Source: Blastococcus sp.
GTDB lineage: Bacteria > Actinomycetota > Actinomycetes > Mycobacteriales > Geodermatophilaceae
Reading direction: 5' to 3'
Assembly: GCA_025465355.1 (NCBI GenBank)
Contig: JAODNN010000142.1
Location: 1 to 45,440 of the forward strand
Length of the DNA: 45,440 nucleotides
Position 1 is the first letter of the stretch, and every line of letters starts with the position of its first letter. Under the pieces are notes generated by a model, which was given only the letters and a program-made list of their open reading frames with translations, was not told the DNA's origin and searched no databases. Positions 38,017 through 45,417 of the stretch are shown here, piece by piece. The translations under genes and the position numbers were made by a program.

Positions 38017-39345
38017 TCAGACGTTCCGGAGGAAGCGGTCGAGCACCCGGACGCCGAACTTCAGGGACTCGACCGGCACCCGCTCGTCGATGCCGTGGAA
38101 CAGCGAGGCGAAATCGAGCTCCGGCGGCAGGCGCAGCGGCGAGAAGCCGAAGCACCGCATGCCGAGACGCTCGAAGCTCTTGGCGTCGGTGCCCCCGCTC
38201 ATGGTGAACGGCACCGGGCGGGCGCCCTCGTCCTCGGCCTTCAGTGCGGCGACCATCTGATCCACCAGCGGGCCGTCGAACGTCGTCTCCACCGCCTGGT
38301 CGTGGACGATCCACTCGCGCTGGATGCCCTCCCCGATCAGGGACGCGACCTGGCGCTCGAACTCCTCCTCCTGCCCGTAGAGGAAACGGCCGTCGACGGT
38401 CGCGCTCGCCGTCCCGGGGATCACGTTGGCCTTGTAGCCGGCATCGAGCATCGTCGGATTGGCCGTGTTGCGCAGGGCCGCGCCGATCATCCGGCTGATG
38501 CTGCCCAGGCGGGCGAGTGCCTCGTCGGGCGAGTCCGGGTCGATCTGGATGCCGTACGCGTCGCTGACCGCGTCGAGGAACTGCCGCATCGGCGGGGTGA
38601 GCACGGTGGGCAGGCGGGCGGAGCCCAGGCGGGCCACGGCCTGGCAGAGCCGAGTCACGGCATTGTCGTCGTGCACGAACGAGCCGTGCCCGGGCTTGCC
38701 ACCGGCGGTCAGCCGCATCCAGGCCAGCCCCTTCTCGGCCGTCTGCACGAGGTAGAGCCGCAGGTCGTCGCGGACAGTGATGCTGAAGCCGCCGACCTCG
38801 CTGATCGCCTCGGTGCAGCCCTCGAACAGGTCCGGGTGCTCGTCGACGAGGAAGCGGGCGCCGAGCGTGCCGCCGGCCTCCTCGTCGGCGACGAAGGCCA
38901 GGACGATGTCGCGCGGCGGCCGGACGCCGGTGCGAGCCCAGTCGCGGACCAGCGCCAGGACCATGGCGTCCATGTCCTTCATGTCGACCGCACCCCGGCC
39001 CCAGATGTAGCCGTCGCGCTCCTCGCCGGAGAACGGATGCACGCTCCACTCGGCCGGATCAGCGGGGACGACGTCCAGGTGACCGTGCACCAGGAGCGCC
39101 GGACGGCTGCTGTCGGTCCCCTCGATGCGGGCGACGAGGCTCGCCCTGCCCTGTTCGGACTCGTGGACCTCCGACTCGATGCCGGCGTCGGCGAGCTTGC
39201 AGGCGACCCACTCGGCGGCCTTCCGCTCCCCCGCGCCCGTCGCCGTGTCACCGGTGTTCGTCGTGTCGATCCGGATGAGGTCCGAGAGCAGCTCGGCCAC
39301 CTCGTTCTGAGCACCGGCGAGCGTCGGGGTGGGGGTGTCGGCCAT
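38017..39345 (-). CDS. M20/M25/M40-family metallopeptidase
   Basis: 442 residues. Dinuclear zinc ligands are visible: HGHLDVVP (His, Asp), WGRGAVDMKD (bridging Asp), ADEEAGG (catalytic Glu and ligand Glu), and a late His in LFHGIDERVP. The dimerisation lid (GKPGHGSFVH) is present between them. It would cleave peptides or N-acyl amino acids in the cytoplasm, like ArgE/DapE/CPG2. ATG 39345 starts MADTPTPTL; the ten upstream codons are dispensable. Confidence 0.92.
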   Translation of the reverse strand: MADTPTPTLAGAQNEVAELLSDLIRIDTTNTGDTATGAGERKAAEWVACKLADAGIESEVHESEQGRASLVARIEGTDSSRPALLVHGHLDVVPADPAEWSVHPFSGEERDGYIWGRGAVDMKDMDAMVLALVRDWARTGVRPPRDIVLAFVADEEAGGTLGARFLVDEHPDLFEGCTEAISEVGGFSITVRDDLRLYLVQTAEKGLAWMRLTAGGKPGHGSFVHDDNAVTRLCQAVARLGSARLPTVLTPPMRQFLDAVSDAYGIQIDPDSPDEALARLGSISRMIGAALRNTANPTMLDAGYKANVIPGTASATVDGRFLYGQEEEFERQVASLIGEGIQREWIVHDQAVETTFDGPLVDQMVAALKAEDEGARPVPFTMSGGTDAKSFERLGMRCFGFSPLRLPPELDFASLFHGIDERVPVESLKFGVRVLDRFLRNV

Positions 39346-39430
39346 GACCCCGATCGTGCCACCGGTGCCTCTCACGACTCAGGTCGAGGCTCGTCTATGC
39401 TTCCCCTGGCGCTCGCGAGGGCGCCCACCT

Positions 39431-39515
39431 GTCCGGGTGGCGGAATGGCAGACGCGCTAGCTTGAGGTGCTAGTGCCCTTTATCGGGCGTGGGGGTTCAA
39501 GTCCCCCCTCGGACA
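39431..39515 (+). tRNA. tRNA-Leu (anticodon GAG)
   Basis: 85 nt with a class II long variable arm. The acceptor strands GTCCGGG (39431-39437) and CTCGGAC (39508-39514) pair with one G-U, and the discriminator is A. The anticodon arm CTAGC-TTGAGGT-GCTAG carries GAG, reading CUC. The T arm GGGGG-TTCAAGT-CCCCC is perfect. CCA is not encoded. Its 3' end recurs at 41,425 and 42,705. Confidence 0.95.
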
Positions 39516-39516
39516 C
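39501..39516 (+). repeat. att-like core at the tRNA-Leu 3' end (copy 1)
   Basis: This 16-mer at the tRNA 3' end, GTCCCCCCTCGGACAC, recurs with one mismatch (fourth base C to G) at 41,425-41,440 and 42,705-42,720. tRNA 3' ends are the usual integration targets of actinobacterial integrative elements. Confidence 0.55.
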
Positions 39517-39717
39517 AAGATCAACACCCATGTGCTCCGAGCCGGTCGGGGTTGTGTGGTTTCGGATGTAGGCACATCGTCCCGCTGCCTGAAGCACTGC
39601 GTCGGCGAACGGCGCGCTACAGGGCGGCGGCCGCTCCCTTCAGCCCAGCCGGCTCTCCACACCGGCATCGGCAGTCACCCACCCATCAGCCGTCGAGCGA
39701 CATCTCCGGTGCGGCAG

Positions 39718-40212
39718 CTACGGCTCATCGGTGAAGGGCGGCGGACCGAGGATCTCGATGCCGCCGTTGACAGCTCCTGACTGTCGGATCCGGTCGAAGT
39801 CGACGACTCGCACGGTCTCGGGTGTCAGGGGCTCGCTGGCGCCGAGGTAGAAGGCCTCGCAACACCCCGGCGTCTGCAGACAGAGGATCTTCGTGCCGTC
39901 CGCTGTCACGAGGAACGCGTGCGGCACACCGCGGGGCGCGACAGCCAGCCCGCCGGCAGCGATGCGCTCGTCGATCCCGTCGAGGTGCATGACGATCTCG
40001 CCCTTCAGGACGTACATGGTCTCGTCCGCCTCAGAGTGGATGTGCAGCGGCGTCCGCTTCCCCTTGTCCATCGCGTCCTCGAACAGCACGAACGCGCCGC
40101 CAGTCTCCGCAGCGGTCGCCAGCCAGGTGTGGATTCCTCCGCCGTAGAACCACCGCCGCTCGCCCTCTCCGGCCTGCCGCACGATGGGCGGGAGTGTTCT
40201 GGCAGCTGTCAT
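39718..40212 (-). CDS. Cupin-domain protein
   Basis: 164 residues. The cupin metal motif is seen as PLHIHSEADETMYVLKGE (HxH...E) with the second half PRGVPHAFLV (His). This is a single-domain cupin such as those in quercetin-dioxygenase-like or binding proteins; the substrate is unknown. ATG 40212 has GGAGG 6 nt upstream, better than the longer frame. It diverges from a TetR gene across only 57 bp holding two dyads, so TetR probably represses it. Confidence 0.85.
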   Translation of the reverse strand: MTAARTLPPIVRQAGEGERRWFYGGGIHTWLATAAETGGAFVLFEDAMDKGKRTPLHIHSEADETMYVLKGEIVMHLDGIDERIAAGGLAVAPRGVPHAFLVTADGTKILCLQTPGCCEAFYLGASEPLTPETVRVVDFDRIRQSGAVNGGIEILGPPPFTDEP

Positions 40213-40234
40213 GGCGGACCTCCGGGGTCCTTCG

Positions 40235-40270
40235 TGGGACTCAAGTTCCATCAAGGACACTCTAGTACCA
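40235..40270. promoter_or_regulatory. Two operator-like dyads between cupin and tetR genes
   Basis: Site 1 (40235-40250) is TGGGACTCAAGTTCCA, symmetric as TGGnACTnnAGTnCCA. Site 2 (40255-40270) is GGACACTCTAGTACCA and keeps ACTnnAGTnCCA. Centres are 20 bp apart, and site 2 reaches the A of the tetR ATG. This is how a TetR-type regulator commonly controls itself and a divergent target. Confidence 0.6.
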
Positions 40271-40920
40271 TGACCGGCATGTCAACCCAGTCGGCGGAGA
40301 TGACCGGCAGATGGCGGCAGAAGCAGCGCACTCGCGAGGCGCTCATCGCCAGCGCGCGCGATCTCGTGACGCTTGGGACGACGCCCACCGTCGAGCAGGC
40401 CGCGGAACGGGCGGGGATCTCGCGAACCACCGCCTACCGATACTTCACCAATCAGCGGGCACTCCTACTGGCAGCACATCCGGAAACCGGCACCACCTCG
40501 CTCCTGCCGCCTGACGCATCAGATGATCCGGCGGCGCGCCTGAACGCCGTGGTCGAGCGCTTCACCCAGCTGATCAGCGACACCGAACCGCAGCAGCGCA
40601 CCATGCTCCGGATGGCCCTGGACCCCGGTGAGAGCCACACCGACCTGCCCTTGCGTCAGGGCCGCGCCATCGGCTGGATCGCCGAGGCACTCGAGCCGCT
40701 CCGCGGCACACTCACCGATGGCCAGGTGCATCAGCTCGCCCTGGCGATCCGCAGCGCCACAGGGATCGAGGCACGAGTCTGGCTGACCGACGTCGCACAA
40801 CTGTCGAACGAGGACGCGATGGCCGTGATGCGCTGGTCCGCGCAAGCGCTGCTGGCTGCAGCCCTCGCCGGCCAGGCTCCGCCGACGAGAGCGATCGACG
40901 CACGCCCCCGGCGGCGCTGA
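40270..40920 (+). CDS. TetR-family transcriptional regulator
   Basis: 216 residues from ATG 40270. The N-terminal HTH is RTREALIASARDLVTLGTTPTVEQAAERAGISRTTAYRYFTNQRALLLAA, a clear TetR DNA-binding domain; the C-terminal two-thirds is helical ligand-binding sequence without recognisable family. ATG 40279 or 40300 (with GGCGGAG upstream) may be the true start, because 40270 has no RBS and overlaps an operator-like dyad. It diverges from the cupin gene, its likely target. Confidence 0.87.
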   Translation: MTGMSTQSAEMTGRWRQKQRTREALIASARDLVTLGTTPTVEQAAERAGISRTTAYRYFTNQRALLLAAHPETGTTSLLPPDASDDPAARLNAVVERFTQLISDTEPQQRTMLRMALDPGESHTDLPLRQGRAIGWIAEALEPLRGTLTDGQVHQLALAIRSATGIEARVWLTDVAQLSNEDAMAVMRWSAQALLAAALAGQAPPTRAIDARPRRR

Positions 40921-40998
40921 ACACCGGCGGGGCCTTCGTCGTTCCCGAAACGGCCTGGTCGGTCAGCCGCCGGCGGCCAAGCTTCGGCCCATCTGCTC

Positions 40999-41376
40999 GT
41001 GCACGGCCTGAATTCCCTGCAAAGGCCGCATCATGACGCGGAACTCGACGATCCGGCCACGACGAAGCCGACGTGCGCGCCGCGCTGGCCGCACGCCGCC
41101 GGTGAGCCGACCTCGGACCTTCACCGTCGTCCTGTCCGCGGCGGCAATCGCGCCATCGAACGCGACATTCCTGAGGCGGTCGCCGTCGCCGTCGTCGGAT
41201 TCTTGTTCGGGCCGCTCGCCGCCGATCCTCACCGGGTCGGCAACCCCTTGCGATTCGATCTGGAGGGTTACTGGTCCGCCCGCAGGGGCCAGTACCGAGT
41301 GATCTACTCGATCCACGATGACCAAGTCCTGGTACGGGTTGTCCGCATCTCGCACCGCGCCGACGCCTACGGGTGA
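40999..41376 (+). pseudogene. Frameshifted antitoxin-RelE/ParE toxin pair
   Basis: Remnant of a two-gene toxin-antitoxin operon. The antitoxin end reads DEADVRAALAARRR-stop (41061-41105), while its upstream part (HDAELDDPATT) is in another frame. The toxin GTG 41102 overlaps that stop as GTGA and reads SRPRTFTVVLSAAA, then continues after a frame change near 41,145 as RAIERDIPEAVAVAVVGFLFGPLA and RFDLEGYWSARRGQYRVIYSI...RISHRADAYG-stop at 41,376. The RelE core residues survive but both genes need a frameshift to be read. The antitoxin N-terminus is missing, and 40,921-40,998 holds nothing I can assign. Confidence 0.7.
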
Positions 41377-41424
41377 CAACCGCCGTCAGCGGCGAAAGCC
41401 GACAGCCGTGTGCGTATGTACCGT

Positions 41425-41440
41425 GTCGCCCCTCGGACAC
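41425..41440 (+). repeat. att-like core (copy 2)
   Basis: GTCGCCCCTCGGACAC matches the tRNA-Leu 3' end in 15 of 16 positions and copy 3 exactly. It shares a further upstream GTACC with copy 3, so copies 2 and 3 come from the same junction type. Confidence 0.55.
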
Positions 41441-41448
41441 CGAGTTGA

Positions 41449-41479
41449 ATCCCCGCGGTCGCTGACCGTGGGGATTTTT
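41449..41479 (+). terminator. Intrinsic terminator beside att-like copy 2
   Basis: ATCCCCGCGGTC (41449-41460) pairs with GACCGTGGGGAT (41464-41475) over 12 bp with one G-U, loop GCT, followed by TTTT. This is a clear rho-independent terminator for the plus strand, ending the toxin-antitoxin remnant. From 41,480 to 41,803 I see no gene or signal. Confidence 0.8.
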
Positions 41480-41803
41480 CGTCTCATCCCATCCCAGCAG
41501 CGCGGAATGCCCTCAGCTCGCCTCGCCGCGGCTCTGGCTCGAGCACGCACACGCAGGACGGCCACGGCGCCCAGGAGAGCCAGATCCAGGGCCGCCCGGG
41601 CTGCGGCCGACACCGGGATCCGGGCATCGGCAGGGCGGCCACGGGGTAGCTGCTCGGGTGGCGCACGCCGCGACCCGAGCCGAGGGCGGGCTGGTGCGCC
41701 GCGCCCTGCCGGCCCGCAACGGACCGCCCCGGCGCACGGGGCCCCAGCGACCGCGACCGGCCTGCAGGGGCCGACCCGGAGGACCAGCGCACTGGAGGCA
41801 GCC

Positions 41804-42517
41804 ATGGCCAGGATCGTGATCGTGCTCTCGGGCAGCGACCACTGGACGCTCAAGGACGGCACCCGTCACCCCACCGGCTACTGGGCCGAGGAGTTCGCGG
41901 TGCCGCACCGCACGTTCCGCGACCGCGAGGTGGAGGTACAGATCGCCACCCCGGGCGGGGTGCGCCCCACCGTGGACCCGGTGAGCCTGACCCCGGAGCG
42001 CAACGGCGGGGACGCGCGGCGCGCCGAGGAGTTGCGACGCTACATCGCCGACCTCCCGGACCTGGCGCACCCGGCCCGGTTGGAGGACGTCAGCCAGCGG
42101 GTCGGTGAGATCGACGCCGTGTTCATCCCCGGCGGCCACGCACCGATGGAGGACCTCCCCGGCAGCGCGCCGCTGGGCCGGTTGCTGACCGAGCTGTACG
42201 ACTCGGGCCGGGTGGTGGCAGCGGTGTGCCACGGGCCCGCCGGGCTGCTGTCGGCCAACCGGGGGGACGGCAGCTGGCTGTTCGCCGGGAAGCGACTGAC
42301 CGGGTTCACCAACGAGGAGGAGCAGCAGGGCGGCCTGGCTGCTCAGGCGCCGTGGCTGCTGGAGGACCGGCTGCGCGAACGCGGCGGGCAGTTCGAGGCG
42401 GGTCCCCCGTGGCAGCCGCACGTCGTGGTGGACGGTCTCCTGGTCACCGGGCAGAACCCGGCGTCCTCGCACGACACGGCCGCCGCGACGCTGACGGCGC
42501 TGCACGTCCCGGCCTGA
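41804..42517 (+). CDS. DJ-1/PfpI-family type 1 glutamine-amidotransferase-like protein
   Basis: 237 residues. The nucleophile elbow is VVAAVCHGPAGLL (Cys-His), preceded by VFIPGGHAPMEDL; the N-terminal MARIVIVLSG and YWAEEFAVPH carry the helper Glu. This is the Hsp31/HchA-like branch (glyoxalase III, deglycase or chaperone claims for relatives). ATG 41804 has GGAGG 5 nt upstream; the longer open frame upstream is not real. It is the only intact gene between att-like copies 2 and 3. Confidence 0.87.
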   Translation: MARIVIVLSGSDHWTLKDGTRHPTGYWAEEFAVPHRTFRDREVEVQIATPGGVRPTVDPVSLTPERNGGDARRAEELRRYIADLPDLAHPARLEDVSQRVGEIDAVFIPGGHAPMEDLPGSAPLGRLLTELYDSGRVVAAVCHGPAGLLSANRGDGSWLFAGKRLTGFTNEEEQQGGLAAQAPWLLEDRLRERGGQFEAGPPWQPHVVVDGLLVTGQNPASSHDTAAATLTALHVPA

Positions 42518-42981
42518 CCTGCCCTGACGCCCACCGCAGCGACGGGCGACACGCACCACTCACCGCCACAACACTCGGACGTCGGTGCGCCGCGGGAAAC
42601 CAAATCAGTCCGCTGTGACAGCGCTGTCCCATGGGGGTGACCCGCGCGCATATCGATCAGGGGCTCACGGCCGCTGCAGCGCAATCCGTTGGCCTACGTA
42701 CCAAGTCGCCCCTCGGACACCAACTCGCCTCGGCGTCCCTGCAGGTCAGGGCCCGGGGTCCTGTTGTTGAGGGCTTGGAGGCGGCCTCGTGATTCCACCG
42801 TGGTGCTTCGTGGCCACCGGGCGGGATCACACCCCGCCGCTGAGCAGCGCGGCGAAACGACCGACGGCGCCGCAGCGCCATGACCGCGTCGGTCGGGCAG
42901 GCGACGGCCAGTGTGGTCAGCCCGAGTTCGCCGCCCAGGCACGACGTGTCGAGGCGGCTCCGTCGGCCGAGCTGCCCGGGG
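42518..42981. other. Gene-free stretch holding att-like copy 3
   Basis: 464 bp with no supported gene. The only signal is the tRNA-Leu-end copy at 42705-42720. A 12-bp palindrome GACAGCGCTGTC lies at 42617-42628, and no promoter is evident. Confidence 0.5.
42705..42720 (+). repeat. att-like core (copy 3)
   Basis: Identical to copy 2 over 16 bp. Here the tRNA match extends two to three bases further left (CAAGTC), giving 18 of 19 with the tRNA T arm and acceptor strand. Confidence 0.55.
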
Positions 42982-43797
42982 CTAGATCCGGAAGAACAAG
43001 TTCAGGTACCGGTCGGCCACGGTGCGGTCCCCACGAATGGTGCCGGCGTTGCTCCGCCCGAACGCCGTGAGTACGAAACTGCCAGGGTCGAACTCGAGGA
43101 CGGGCGACAGGTCGCCGACGCTCCCCGGCTGGTAGTCCATGCCACCGGGGCCGACCGAGACGCGGGTGTCGCCCGCGTTCGGCCCGCTGGTGATCCGGAT
43201 CCCGAGCTCACACGGCTCCGCGTTGCCGGCCGCGACCGTGTACTTCCACAGCACGAACATGAACGGGGTCAGTAAGTCGGCCGCCTCGCCGTCCAGGCCG
43301 TGCGCGCGGCCGGAGCCCTGGCGGGCGTCCCAGGAGTGGACTGCGTAGTCCATGAGCTGAAACGCCGGGTAGAAGAACGCCGGCAGCGGGCCCATGTAGA
43401 AGTGGGAAACCAGCAGGTTCGTCCAGTCGTCCTCAGACAGGGCCTCGAGGATCTCCATCATCTTGGCGCGATCGGTGCGCAGCCGTTCCACCAGCGCCGC
43501 CCGGGGCTCGCTGCGGAGTGCTTGAGCCTGCGCGTCGACCCGGGCCGCCATGCCGGGCAGCCCGTAGGCGGGGTCCATCTCGCCGCCGCTGCGGGCCGCG
43601 TCGAAGGCGACGAAGTAGGCCTCGGTGGTGTCGACGATGTGCGCCACGAGGTCGCGGACCTGCCAATGACCGGCACCGGTTGGCGCCTCCCAGACCGCGT
43701 CGTCGTCGACCAGCTCGAAGAACTGGTCGCCCTCTGTGCGCACCACCCGGAGGATCGTGTCCTTGGCCTCGTAGGACATGGCGTTCCATCTGCTCAT
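42982..43797 (-). CDS. DinB-fold mycothiol-dependent enzyme homologue (TIGR03086-like)
   Basis: 271 residues. The N-terminal DinB-like bundle is seen as WEAPTGAGHWQVRDLVAHIVDTTEAYFVAFDAARSG with metal-type His in VAHIVD and later YAVHSWDARQG. The C-terminal domain is of SCP2/MDMPI type (ELGIRITSGPNAGDTRVSVGPGG... DRTVADRYLNLFFRI). It is a second homologue of mycothiol-dependent isomerases in this window; the reaction is unknown. ATG 43797 has GGGAGC upstream. It lies between att-like copy 3 and the IS remnants. Confidence 0.75.
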   Translation of the reverse strand: MSRWNAMSYEAKDTILRVVRTEGDQFFELVDDDAVWEAPTGAGHWQVRDLVAHIVDTTEAYFVAFDAARSGGEMDPAYGLPGMAARVDAQAQALRSEPRAALVERLRTDRAKMMEILEALSEDDWTNLLVSHFYMGPLPAFFYPAFQLMDYAVHSWDARQGSGRAHGLDGEAADLLTPFMFVLWKYTVAAGNAEPCELGIRITSGPNAGDTRVSVGPGGMDYQPGSVGDLSPVLEFDPGSFVLTAFGRSNAGTIRGDRTVADRYLNLFFRI

Positions 43798-44004
43798 CTC
43801 GGCTCCCTTGCCTCGGTGATGAGAACTCGGCAGCGGCTGCCGGGAGGCCTGGGACTCCCGGTGAAGTCGATGACCGTTCAACTTTGCCCCTCTGTGGGCC
43901 GCTCCACTAGAGCCGCCGACGCGATCGTCCGGTGCCGTGCGCGCTGAACAGCGCGACGCCCGGCCTGTCGCCTCGCGTACCCGTCGCCGGGGCTCTGTCG
44001 GCGC

Positions 44005-44235
44005 AACGCCGCGGCCGAGTCGCTGATCGGCCTGTTCAAGACCGAGGTGATTCGTCGCCGCGGCCATGGTCGGGGCTCGACCAGGTCGAGATCGCGACTC
44101 TGGAATGGGTCGACTGGTTCAACAACCGGCAGCTGCACAGCGCCTGCGGGAACGTTCCACCCGCCGAGTACGAGCAGCAGCACTACCGTCAGATCGCCGC
44201 CCTCGAGACCCTCGAGGCGGCAGAACCGAGTGGTG
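44005..44235 (+). pseudogene. IS3-family transposase fragment (C-terminal part, frameshifted)
   Basis: Plus-strand remnant of an OrfB transposase. It begins NAAAESLIGLFKTEVIRRRG (catalytic Glu of DDE) and, after loss of one C near 44,063, continues PWSGLDQVEIATLEWVDWFNNRQLHSACGNVPPAEYEQQHYRQIAALETLEAA. The N-terminal two-thirds with the two Asp residues is missing. It is of a different IS3 subgroup from the element beside it, which interrupts its 3' end. Confidence 0.8.
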
Positions 44236-44269
44236 TGCCCCGGCTTCTGTGGAGTCCGGTTGCGGGACT

Positions 44270-45112
44270 TCATGCCACGGTTATTGATGTCCGGTTCTCG
44301 AACTCTATGGGTGTGAGCCAGCCGAGGGCGGAGTGCCGGCGGCGGCGGTTGTGGAAGATCTCGAGGTAGTCGAACATCGCGTTGGCCAGCTCGATGCGGG
44401 TGTTCCAGCGCTGTCGGTCGAGGAGCTCGACCTGCATGCGGGACCAGAAGGACTCGATGACGGCGTTGTCGTAGCAGTCGCCGATGGATCCCATCGAGGG
44501 CAGCAGGCCGGACTGCTTGGCGCGGGTGGTGAAGGCCCAGGAGCCGAACTGCACGCCGTGATCGGAGTGGATGATCGTGCCCGCCGGCGGCCGGCGCGTG
44601 TTGATGGCCATACCCAGGGCGTTGGTCACCAGTGCCGCGGTCGGTGAGGAGTCGATCGACCACCCGACCACCCGCCGTGAGCACACGTCCAGCACGACCG
44701 CGCAGTAGACCTTGCCTTCCCGGGTCGGGTGCTCGGTGATGTCGGTGACCCACAGCTGATCGGTGCCCTCGCGGGTGAAGCGTCGGTCGACGAGGTCGGT
44801 GGCCAGCAGGTCCGGGCGGGCGCGGCGCCATTTCGGGGCGCCGGTGACCCCCTTGAGCCCGGCGCGGGCCATCAGCAACTCCACGGTGCCGTGACCGACG
44901 ATGAGGCCGCGGCCCATGGTCAGTTCGGCATGGACTCGTCGATAGCCGTAGGTCCCGCGGGAGGCCAGGTGAACGTGCCGGATTGTCTCGGTGACCAAGG
45001 CGTGCCGCACCGCCCGGGCCGACGGGCCCCGGCTGCGCCACGCGTAGTACCCGGAGTCGGTGACGTTCAGGACTCGGGTGGCTGCCTGCACCGGTAGCCC
45101 CTCGGCGGCCAT
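44270..45112 (-). CDS. IS3-family transposase OrfB
   Basis: 280 residues from ATG 45112. It has an HTH_21-like region (SGYYAWRSRGPS), then the rve integrase core with the DDE triad: VTDITEHPTREGKVYC, IIHSDHGVQFGS and DNAVIESFWSRMQVE. It ends NRRRRHSALGWLTPIEFEN. The active site is intact. It is normally made as an OrfAB fusion by -1 frameshifting; here the orfA TAA and orfB ATG overlap as TAATG, which also allows separate OrfB synthesis. Confidence 0.93.
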   Translation of the reverse strand: MAAEGLPVQAATRVLNVTDSGYYAWRSRGPSARAVRHALVTETIRHVHLASRGTYGYRRVHAELTMGRGLIVGHGTVELLMARAGLKGVTGAPKWRRARPDLLATDLVDRRFTREGTDQLWVTDITEHPTREGKVYCAVVLDVCSRRVVGWSIDSSPTAALVTNALGMAINTRRPPAGTIIHSDHGVQFGSWAFTTRAKQSGLLPSMGSIGDCYDNAVIESFWSRMQVELLDRQRWNTRIELANAMFDYLEIFHNRRRRHSALGWLTPIEFENRTSITVA

Positions 45113-45417
45113 TACCGCGATGGCCTCGAATCGCCTTTTGGGGGCACCACCTTGCCCAGCAGTTCGCTGGCCCGCCGGTGGATGGCCAGCTCTGCCTCGA
45201 GCTCGGCGATCCTGCGCTTGGCGGCACGAAGCTCGGCGCGCTCGGGCGTCGTCAGTCCCGGCTCGAGGCCTCGGTCGATGCGGTCCTGCCGCAGCCAGGA
45301 GTAGATGGTCTGCCCGCTGATCTCCAGGTCGAAAGCCACCTGGGACACCTTGCGCCCCGACGCCACCAGATCCAGCACCTTGCGCCGGAACTCCGGCGGA
45401 TACCCGCGTCGTCCCAC
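45112..45417 (-). CDS. IS3-family transposase OrfA
   Basis: 101 residues from GTG 45417, with GAGGAGGGG upstream. It contains the HTH of this family (YPPEFRRKVLDLVASGRKVSQVAFDLEISGQTIYSWLRQD) and a leucine-zipper-like coil (RAELRAAKRRIAELEAELAIHRRASELL). It binds the element's ends and controls transposition. Near its 3' end is the slippery heptamer CCCAAAA. Confidence 0.93.
   Translation of the reverse strand: MGRRGYPPEFRRKVLDLVASGRKVSQVAFDLEISGQTIYSWLRQDRIDRGLEPGLTTPERAELRAAKRRIAELEAELAIHRRASELLGKVVPPKGDSRPSR
45136..45142 (-). promoter_or_regulatory. Programmed -1 frameshift heptamer in orfA
   Basis: In the orfA frame the sequence reads C CCA AAA, an X XXY YYZ heptamer. Slippage by -1 continues as RRFEAIAVMAAEGLP, joining smoothly to OrfB. 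This is how IS3 elements make the OrfAB transposase. Confidence 0.7.

Noticed and set aside
41318-41803. Coding extension upstream of the DJ-1 gene
   Set aside because: The frame is open but passes through a terminator and an att-like repeat and reads as Arg/Ala-rich low-complexity sequence; the strong GGAGG before ATG 41804 marks the start.
42617-42628. 12-bp palindrome GACAGCGCTGTC as an operator
   Set aside because: There is no adjacent gene start or promoter, and a 12-bp palindrome can be expected by chance in a window of this size.
41425-42720. Extra tRNA-Leu genes or pseudogenes
   Set aside because: Only the T-arm 3' strand and acceptor end are present at 41,425 and 42,705; no anticodon arm or 5' acceptor strand lies upstream, so they are att-like copies, not tRNA genes.
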